NCBI RefSeq assembly: GCF_031954525.1
Contig: NZ_CP134868.1
Span: 1 to 64,000 of the forward strand
Source of the DNA: Dyella sp. BiH032
GTDB taxonomy: Bacteria; Pseudomonadota; Gammaproteobacteria; Xanthomonadales; Rhodanobacteraceae
DNA length: 64,000 nucleotides
Direction of reading: 5' to 3'
Below the pieces are notes generated by a model. The model did no database searches. It was given only the letters and a program-made list of their open reading frames with translations, and was not told where the DNA came from. How positions within the stretch are numbered: position 1 is the first letter of the stretch; every line of letters starts with the position of its first letter. Below, piece by piece: positions 58,042 through 64,000 of the stretch. The position numbers were made by a program, and so were the translations under genes.

Positions 58042-61000
58042 ATGACCGAGACCGCCCCCCGCCTCAATGACTGGTATGCCCCGCTGCGTGCCGTCCGCAG
58101 CCTCGGGTCCACGGCCCGCCGCCCGGGCTCCCTGGCTGGCCTGCACCTGGCCCGACAGGAACACCTGTCCCAATTCTTCACGCCCGATGACGTCGCGGCC
58201 CTCATGTGGCGCATCGTCCGGCCGGCTATGGCTGACGCCTTGAAGCGGTCGCCGGGCAGCCGCGTCGCCGTGTTCGATAACTCGGTTGGCTCCGGACGTC
58301 TGCTCCAGTTCGCCAACCCTGAGGAGCACATCATTGGCGGCGCGGACATCCATGCGCCGAGCGTTGAGCAGCTGGTTGACCAGGCTGGGGCCGCAGGTTT
58401 CCAGATGGAACTGCGGGCGCTCGCCCTGGAGGAGCAGCGAGCCTCCGGCTGGGGGGTGGGGCTCATCAACCCGCCGTTTTCTGTGCATCTGGAGTCGCCT
58501 TTGCTGGTTGGTGGCGAGACGACGTGCGCCGGCCGTTTTGGCCCGCATACGTCCGCCGTTAGCCACGCCTACGCCTTAGAGCGAGCCCTTGACGCGTGTG
58601 ATCTTGTCGTCGCCGTGCTCTCGACCTCGTTTGCCGCCACCTTGGAGGGGCATCCGGCGTTCGGTAAGAAGCTCAGAGCGCTTTATCGGCTGGGTCGTTC
58701 AGTTTTTAAGTCCGAAACCGCCGATGTAGACGTTTCCATCGCGGTTTTCGCGGTGGGTTCGGCTCGGCCGGTAGTGTTGGACCTGGATTCGCTGGACGCC
58801 GACCTGCCATCTGTTCCTGTCCGATGCTCCAATACTCACGAAGCCCGCCCGGAGCTGCGCTCCATCCGGGTAAATCCGTCGGAGCCGGTGATCACGCTGG
58901 ACCCAACCGGCGACGACGCCGTGCGCCTGACGCACTGCGGCCGAAAGCTGCAGATGCATTTCCGCTGCGGTCTGGTGCAGGCCAAGGTAATGAATGGCCT
59001 GTTGCGCTCCATCCTGCCGCCGCGGCTGCCGGAGGAGGGGCGCTACCCGGTGGGGGTGAAGTATGCCGGGCAGGGTGTGTTTGACCTGGAACTGGTTCTT
59101 GCCCAGCCGGATCCTCTGGCTGCATGGGGCGAGATCCTTGATTCAATCCGTGCCGCTGGAGGCCGACCCATTCCCGACCCGGGCATCACCGGGTACCTGC
59201 GCCGCCGGCGCCGGCAGCACGACCGCGCCGCAACCCCGCTTGGCCGCGTGGCCCTGATCCATGGCCCCGGGGCGAGCGGCACTCTCACTGCGACCCCGAG
59301 GGAGGCGATTCAATGCAACCCGGCGCGCTGGGGTTCTGGGCTGTTCCTCCCTGGCCAGGAAGTCCCCTTCACGTATGAGGGCGGGGTTTACGCGGCCACG
59401 CACCCGACCACCGGTGAAGTGCTCTCGCTTGAGGAGAGCGCGCTCTTGCGCGGCTTCCAGATGCTCAGCGAGGTCCCCTCAAGTCCCCAGTGGACCGCGA
59501 TCCACGACAGCCGCGAGGTCAAGTATCCGCAGCTGGCCAAGCAAATCCGCGTGCGCCTTGATCGCAGCGGCGGCGCGGCCGTCGCGAGCTGGACCTATCA
59601 GCAAAGCGACGTCGTCGAACTCCTCATGGCCCGCTCGGGCATCGTGGCGTTCCAGATGGGCCTGGGCAAGACGCGCGCTGCGATCGCGCTTTGCCTCGCC
59701 GGCGGCAACCACAATCTGATATGCGTTGAGGCGCACCTGATTGATGAGCTTCTGACGGAACTGCGCTCCGTTGGCGTGCCGGCCGAGGAGTACCAGGTCA
59801 TCCGGTCGCCGGAGGACTGTAAACACCTCCGGCGTATCAACATCATCTCGTACTCGAGGCTCCGCAAGCCGGTGAATGAAGCGCACGCGCGCCGCACCTA
59901 CGCGAGCCTGCTACGTCGTCGTATCGCGACCATGGTCTGCGACGAAGCGCACCTGCTGCGCAATCGCTTCTCCGCGCAGACGCGCGCCGTGTACATGGTC
60001 AGCCCGAAGCGTCGGTATGGCATGACCGGTACTCCCATCGCCAACATGCCGCGCGACCTCCTTCCCCAGATGCAGTGGGTGGGCGGCGACGGCACGGCGA
60101 TCCAGCCGTTCGGCTTCTATCGTCCCTATCTTACCCCTGATCTTCTGCATTCGATGCACTCGGCGCGTCGCGGCACGGATGTGTTTCGCGATGAGCACGT
60201 GGTCACCGAGTGGGTAACAGCACAGTTCGAGGAAGACTTCACCGGCGGCAAGCGTGAGGTGCCGAAGCTGGCCAACCTCGCCGCACTGCGGGCGTGGACT
60301 GCACCTTTCATCAAGCGCCGCATTGCGCAGGAGCCGGAGGTGTCGCCGTACATCAAGACGCCGGCGTACGAGGTGGAGCACCACGAGGTGAACTGGGACG
60401 ACAGCCACCTCGGCTACTGGCTGACGATCGCAGATGAGTTCGCGAACTGGTACCGGGATATGCGCGCGAAGGCGGGCGACAGCGGGAAGCAGATCAACCT
60501 GGTGGCGCTGCTCGCCCGCATTGGTGCCGTGCTTATGGCGGGGAATTATCCGCAGTACGGCATCAAGGGTTTCCCCACCTATAGCCAGATGACGAGTAAG
60601 CAGCGCTTCACGGTCGAGCGCGCGGTGATGTGCGCTCAGGACGGGCACAAGACGATGGTGTTCGTTGAGAACCCGGGGCTGGCGGAGTGCTTGGCCAGGT
60701 CGATCAACCAGCAGGGCGCACTGGCTCGCGCGTTCCACGGAAAAATGCCGATCACGGAGCGCAACGAGTTGCTGTCGAAGGGTTTCCGACGCGGCCCAGT
60801 AGAGGTGCTGGTGGCCACGTATGGCGTCGTCCAGACGGGCCTGAACATCCCGGAGGCCTCACGCGGCATCTTCGGTGCCCGTGCATGGACCACCAAGACC
60901 GAAATGCAGGCGCGTTATCGCATGTTGCGTCCGCAGCAGATGCAAACGTGCCAGTTCGAGACCCTGGAGCTACCGGGTAGCCTCGACACCTACCAAGCAA

Positions 61001-61179
61001 TGATGCTCGATTTCAAACAGGACGCCTCGGGCGCGGCCGTCGACTACCTCACGCCAGAGTTGGACGATGCCGAGTTCCTTCACCTGGACACCGTCATTGA
61101 ACGATTCGTCGAAGGCCTGGCAGCACGCAGCGGCCTCAAGTCCTACGACCTCAGGGAGAAGCTGAAAAATGCAGCATAA
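58042..61179 (+). CDS. N6-adenine methyltransferase-like / SNF2-type helicase fusion
   Basis: 1045 residues. The N-terminal third has a class I methyltransferase fold: QFFTPDD (about 44-50), DNSVGSGRLL (79-88) and NPPF (143-146, the adenine-methylase motif IV). After a long middle region comes a superfamily 2 helicase: GLGKT (about 539-543), CDEAH (about 632-636), TGTP (about 662-665) and RYRMLRPQQ (about 956) at the motif VI position. The layout resembles large plasmid/phage DNA-handling proteins (DarB-like or strawberry-notch-like). Likely modifies or remodels incoming plasmid DNA; antirestriction is a guess. Start chosen at the ATG nearest the conserved region. Confidence 0.8.
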   Translation: MTETAPRLNDWYAPLRAVRSLGSTARRPGSLAGLHLARQEHLSQFFTPDDVAALMWRIVRPAMADALKRSPGSRVAVFDNSVGSGRLLQFANPEEHIIGGADIHAPSVEQLVDQAGAAGFQMELRALALEEQRASGWGVGLINPPFSVHLESPLLVGGETTCAGRFGPHTSAVSHAYALERALDACDLVVAVLSTSFAATLEGHPAFGKKLRALYRLGRSVFKSETADVDVSIAVFAVGSARPVVLDLDSLDADLPSVPVRCSNTHEARPELRSIRVNPSEPVITLDPTGDDAVRLTHCGRKLQMHFRCGLVQAKVMNGLLRSILPPRLPEEGRYPVGVKYAGQGVFDLELVLAQPDPLAAWGEILDSIRAAGGRPIPDPGITGYLRRRRRQHDRAATPLGRVALIHGPGASGTLTATPREAIQCNPARWGSGLFLPGQEVPFTYEGGVYAATHPTTGEVLSLEESALLRGFQMLSEVPSSPQWTAIHDSREVKYPQLAKQIRVRLDRSGGAAVASWTYQQSDVVELLMARSGIVAFQMGLGKTRAAIALCLAGGNHNLICVEAHLIDELLTELRSVGVPAEEYQVIRSPEDCKHLRRINIISYSRLRKPVNEAHARRTYASLLRRRIATMVCDEAHLLRNRFSAQTRAVYMVSPKRRYGMTGTPIANMPRDLLPQMQWVGGDGTAIQPFGFYRPYLTPDLLHSMHSARRGTDVFRDEHVVTEWVTAQFEEDFTGGKREVPKLANLAALRAWTAPFIKRRIAQEPEVSPYIKTPAYEVEHHEVNWDDSHLGYWLTIADEFANWYRDMRAKAGDSGKQINLVALLARIGAVLMAGNYPQYGIKGFPTYSQMTSKQRFTVERAVMCAQDGHKTMVFVENPGLAECLARSINQQGALARAFHGKMPITERNELLSKGFRRGPVEVLVATYGVVQTGLNIPEASRGIFGARAWTTKTEMQARYRMLRPQQMQTCQFETLELPGSLDTYQAMMLDFKQDASGAAVDYLTPELDDAEFLHLDTVIERFVEGLAARSGLKSYDLREKLKNAA

Positions 61180-61411
61180 GAAGAACGCAGGTCGGATCGT
61201 GATCGGCGAGGACACCGCAACCATCTATCGCCAAGGCGTGTCCTCTCCGGACATCGCAAAGATTCTCGGTCGCGAGACGACAACGGAAGGGGAGATCATC
61301 TATCTCGACCGCCGGACGCACTTCGATGACGGCGCGGAGTTCGATGATGGGTGGGTCGCCTCGGGTGCTTTCGTCACGCAGTTGACGCGGGCCGTGCAGA
61401 ATCTCGCTTAA
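61169..61411 (+). CDS. Small hypothetical protein
   Basis: 80 residues, acidic centre (DDGAEFDDGW). It overlaps the helicase end by 11 bp, so translationally coupled. Possibly an accessory of the helicase. Confidence 0.6.
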   Translation: MQHKKNAGRIVIGEDTATIYRQGVSSPDIAKILGRETTTEGEIIYLDRRTHFDDGAEFDDGWVASGAFVTQLTRAVQNLA

Positions 61412-61473
61412 CTATGAGAATCGCATAGCTTCGTGACTATGAGGGCACCTCACAGCGACACGGTGCCTCTCCC
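61412..61473. promoter_or_regulatory. Dyads upstream of the DNA ligase gene
   Basis: CTATG/CATAG (61412-61428) and a stem GGCACC/GGTGCC (61443-61467) that ends 7 bp before the ligase ATG. There is no Shine-Dalgarno, so the hairpin may control translation. Confidence 0.45.
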
Positions 61474-62568
61474 ATGCTTTCCGTCCGACTCGAAAATACC
61501 AAGAACGGCAGCTTCAAGTGCTACCTGATTTCGGTTTTGGCAACTGCCGGTGGCTATGAGGTCAAAACCGAATACGGACGTATCGGCGGCACGTTGAACC
61601 ACGGATCGGCCGGGATGTTCGCGGTCGAAGCGGACGCCGTGCGCGAACTGGAGAAGGTTGCCAAGAGCAAGGTTCGCAAAGGCTACGTGGAGACCGAGCG
61701 TACCAATGGCGCTGGTGTAGCGACCGTCGTTCCGCAGCAGGCCGCTGCAATGCAGAACTTGGTATTTCAGATCGACCTTCAATTGCTGGCCACGTCTACA
61801 GTGGACCCGGATTCGTTGATCGCCGATCCGACCTATGTGATGCAGGAGAAGCACGACGGCGAGCGCTGCCCCATCGGCTTTTGGCCGGGCGAAGTCCACG
61901 CGATCAACAAGAGGGGCAACCCGCGCGCCGTCCCGGCGAAGGCCGTCGCGCTGTCGAGCGCCTACAAATTCACTGGCGAAACGGTGCTCGACTGCGAAGT
62001 GGTCGGCGAGACGATCTATGCGTTCGACCTCCTCAAGTTCCAGGGTGAGGATGTTCGTCATCGCAGCTTCCGCGCGCGCTACGCGATGCTCGAAGCGTTT
62101 GTCGCAGACGTTGGAGACTACCTGGTCCTGAGTCACGCAACGACCTTCACGGCATCCAAGCGCCGCATGTATGAGACGCTCCTAGCTGACGGTTCCGAGG
62201 GCGTTGTATTCAAGCGCGGATCGGCTCCCTACGTCGGTGGTCTCAGCAAGTCCGATGGCGACGCGTTGAAAGTGAAGTTTGTCGAGTCGGCGACCGTTCG
62301 CGTGTGCAGCAACCATCCGACAAAGCGCAGCGTGGGAATTGAAGTCCACGACGGAAACGATTGGATCGGGATCGGAAACGTAACGATCCAGCCGAATCGC
62401 TCGATTCCCGTCGTCGGCGCATTGGTAGAGGTGATCTATCTGTATCTCGCCCGAAAGGGCGGGTCGCTCTATCAGCCCGTCTATAAGGGCGAGCGCGATG
62501 ACGTATCGGTGGCCGATTGCACGCTCGCGCAAATCAAGATCAAAGGCGAGACACGCCTCGCGGCCTGA
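61474..62568 (+). CDS. ATP-dependent DNA ligase with N-terminal WGR domain
   Basis: 364 residues. Residues 1-75 form a WGR-type domain (YEVKTEYGRIGG near 28-39). From about 95 it is a nucleotidyltransferase: motif I EKHDGE with adenylated Lys126, motif III DCEVVG (173-178), motif IV EGVVFK (242-247), motif V LKVKF (265-269), then an OB-like C-terminus (about 275-360). WGR domains usually sense nucleic acid ends (as in PARPs), so the fusion may recruit the ligase to breaks. It seals nicks using ATP; hosts normally use an NAD-dependent LigA, so this is an accessory ligase. Confidence 0.85.
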   Translation: MLSVRLENTKNGSFKCYLISVLATAGGYEVKTEYGRIGGTLNHGSAGMFAVEADAVRELEKVAKSKVRKGYVETERTNGAGVATVVPQQAAAMQNLVFQIDLQLLATSTVDPDSLIADPTYVMQEKHDGERCPIGFWPGEVHAINKRGNPRAVPAKAVALSSAYKFTGETVLDCEVVGETIYAFDLLKFQGEDVRHRSFRARYAMLEAFVADVGDYLVLSHATTFTASKRRMYETLLADGSEGVVFKRGSAPYVGGLSKSDGDALKVKFVESATVRVCSNHPTKRSVGIEVHDGNDWIGIGNVTIQPNRSIPVVGALVEVIYLYLARKGGSLYQPVYKGERDDVSVADCTLAQIKIKGETRLAA

Positions 62569-62645
62569 ACGCTCCGCACTTTCCTCTCCATCTTTTCGCC
62601 GCGCCTAAGCGCGGTGAAATCAAATCACTTCCAACGGAGCGAGCC

Positions 62646-63248
62646 ATGTCCTTCCTCAACTCTCTCAAGCCGCTGCTCAAAGGGCAGTCCGAGGTCACGC
62701 TGACCCTCAAGCGCACCGACAAGGGGTACAGCCTCTTGGTCATCCCGAAGCTGGCCGACATGGAGCCGGAGACGAACGACGAGGAGCTGGCGCACCTGCA
62801 AGCGGTGCTCGCGCTGCCGTTCTTCATCACGGCATCCGAGGACGCTGATCTGGATGACCAGATGGCCTCGGCTATCGCGCTGTTTGACGCCGAGCGTCAG
62901 CCGGAACTGTCGGCCATCGAGCAGTACCGCGAAGCCAAGGCCGCTGCCAAGGCTGAAGCCGCGAGGGTCGCAGCAGAAGCCAAGAGCAAAACGAAGCCTG
63001 CGCAGAAGCCCGCCAAGACCACGACTAACACCCCGGCCAAGGCACCCGCTCCCGCGCCTGCCGCGCCCCCGGCACAAGACCTGTTCAGCGCCGCTGCCGG
63101 TGGCGCAGCCCCCGCACCGGCCCAGGCGAGCGACGCCGCCGCCGAAGCGCCGAGTAACGAGGAGTCCGGTGATACCGATGGGCAGGAATCGACGCCCGAG
63201 ACGCCGGAAGAAGAAGCCGATCAGACCGAAGTGGAGGAAACCGAGTAA
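62646..63248 (+). CDS. PRTRC system protein E-like
   Basis: 200 residues. N-terminal domain: FLNSLKPLLKGQSEVTLTL (about 2-20), SLLVIPKL and ALPFFITASEDADLDDQMASA (about 55-75), matching PRTRC protein E. It is followed by a helix and a long Ala/Pro/Thr/Glu-rich tail (about 120-200) with an acidic end. PRTRC genes (ParB-related, ThiF-related cassette) occur together on plasmids; the function is unknown. GGAGCGAG precedes the ATG. The stop overlaps the next start (TAATG). Confidence 0.8.
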   Translation: MSFLNSLKPLLKGQSEVTLTLKRTDKGYSLLVIPKLADMEPETNDEELAHLQAVLALPFFITASEDADLDDQMASAIALFDAERQPELSAIEQYREAKAAAKAEAARVAAEAKSKTKPAQKPAKTTTNTPAKAPAPAPAAPPAQDLFSAAAGGAAPAPAQASDAAAEAPSNEESGDTDGQESTPETPEEEADQTEVEETE

Positions 63249-63661
63249 TGAACGCCGCCATCGACCCGACCCTCTCGCAAGTCCAGCGCCTGCCGCGCCG
63301 CTTCCGCCTGCCGACCGGCACCACGCTTCCCGACGTTGACCCGACCATGACGCCCGAGCAGGTGCTCGCCGCGCTGGTTCCGAACTACCCGTATGTCGCC
63401 AACGCGACGCTGGGTGAGCCGACAGAGGAAGGCGGTGCGCTCGTGTATCCGATCCGCAAGCCGACCGTCCAGACCAAGGGCGCGCCGAGCACGCGCGAGA
63501 AGAAGCGCGTCGCGGACACCATTGCGCGCCTGAGCAACTGGGCAGGCGCGCCTCAGGAGGTGTCCCGCACTTCCGCATGGAAGGCTGTATTCGACCGCTG
63601 CCATCGCATTGCTGGCGAAGCTCCTTCGCCCGTGAAGTCTGCCTACCTGCCTTTGGTGTAA
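63248..63661 (+). CDS. PRTRC system protein C-like with C-terminal extension
   Basis: 137 residues; PRTRC C proteins are usually about 70. The first 75 match: RRFRLPTGTTLPDVDPTMT, QVLAALVPNYPYVANATL and ALVYPIRKP (about 60-68). The remaining 60 (REKKRVADTIARLSNWAG and onward) are an added helical domain. Coupled to the E-like gene by TAATG and to the next gene by a 3-bp gap. Confidence 0.8.
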   Translation: MNAAIDPTLSQVQRLPRRFRLPTGTTLPDVDPTMTPEQVLAALVPNYPYVANATLGEPTEEGGALVYPIRKPTVQTKGAPSTREKKRVADTIARLSNWAGAPQEVSRTSAWKAVFDRCHRIAGEAPSPVKSAYLPLV

Positions 63662-63664
63662 GTC

Positions 63665-64000
63665 ATGCTCTTGTCGATTCCTCGCCTCGACGCAGGCGCA
63701 TATGCCCAAACCCTGCGAGTGTCGTCGGAAGTCCTTAGTGGCGTCTCCGACAGTGCTCGTGCCACCGCTGCCCGAACGGTCATCAAGGCCCTGCGTGCAG
63801 GCGTGGTCGAACCGGGTGATGTGGACCGTGCGCTGCGTCAGCGAGGGAATCGAGTGTTCGCCCTGATGGCGAAGCATGCAAAGCTCCCGGACCTGCCGGC
63901 GCTACCGCGCAAGTCGCTGAAAGCGACCAAAGAGATCAGGGTGCTCTCGCAGCATGTCGTTGACGGGCTGGCCCACTGGCTGCGCGCCTTTCACGCATCG
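63665..64000 (+). CDS. Probable PRTRC system protein F-like (partial)
   Basis: The first 112 residues of a gene running off the window. LLSIPRLDAG at the start and an ALRAGVVEPGDVDRAL segment, together with its place after the E- and C-like genes, suggest PRTRC F. The identification is tentative because the C-terminus is missing. Confidence 0.5.
   Translation, partial: MLLSIPRLDAGAYAQTLRVSSEVLSGVSDSARATAARTVIKALRAGVVEPGDVDRALRQRGNRVFALMAKHAKLPDLPALPRKSLKATKEIRVLSQHVVDGLAHWLRAFHAS

Overview
The window looks like part of a large, GC-rich plasmid or chromid from a proteobacterium. A Xanthomonadales or betaproteobacterial host is a guess from codon and protein flavour only. The plasmid reading rests on a ParA/ParB operon with four parS-like palindromes, an adjacent actin-like segregation operon, PRTRC-cassette genes (D-like on the left; E, C and probably F at the right edge) and a self-contained set of DNA replication and repair accessory genes. 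I saw no rRNA, tRNA, CRISPR array, insertion sequence, transposase or recognisable replication initiator.

Layout. 0.1-4.25 kb (minus strand): parS-like array, parB, parA, then a ParR-like gene and a ParM/PRTRC-D-like actin homologue, followed by a ~590-bp repeat-rich non-coding stretch. 4.8-9.7 kb (plus): S49 peptidase, CFI-box protein, Cas4-like nuclease and membrane proteins. 9.8-31.5 kb: mostly small unrecognised genes, many membrane-bound or secreted, with islands of recognisable function (C39/papain-like protein, HNH nuclease, H-NS-like protein, MazG-like pyrophosphohydrolase, DUF262 protein, pilin-like protein), two frame-disrupted genes and two unusual repeat arrangements. 31.6-42.9 kb: alpha/beta hydrolase, a plasmid-borne DNA polymerase beta clamp, a paralogous gene pair flanking a tiny ORF, and RdgC fused to an FtsK-gamma-like winged helix. 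43-48.3 kb: envelope proteins including a DsbC-type isomerase, a TonB-like protein and a VirB1-like transglycosylase. 49-53.3 kb: HU/IHF-like protein, RusA resolvase, RecJ-like DHH exonuclease and a catalytically degenerate SNase-like protein. 55.6-57.9 kb (minus): a response regulator and a CqsS/LqsS-type membrane histidine kinase. 58-64 kb (plus): an adenine methyltransferase-helicase fusion, a WGR-domain ATP-dependent DNA ligase and the start of a PRTRC cassette.

How it fits together. Segregation appears to be doubly provided (ParABS plus an actin-like system). Maintenance seems supported by plasmid copies of DnaN, RdgC, HU, RusA, RecJ and DNA ligase. The quorum-sensing-like kinase/regulator pair may tie plasmid behaviour to cell density. 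The long block of short, overlapping, tandem genes with good Shine-Dalgarno sites is real coding sequence but functionally dark. No complete new defence or transfer system could be proved from this window alone; the best leads are listed as findings.
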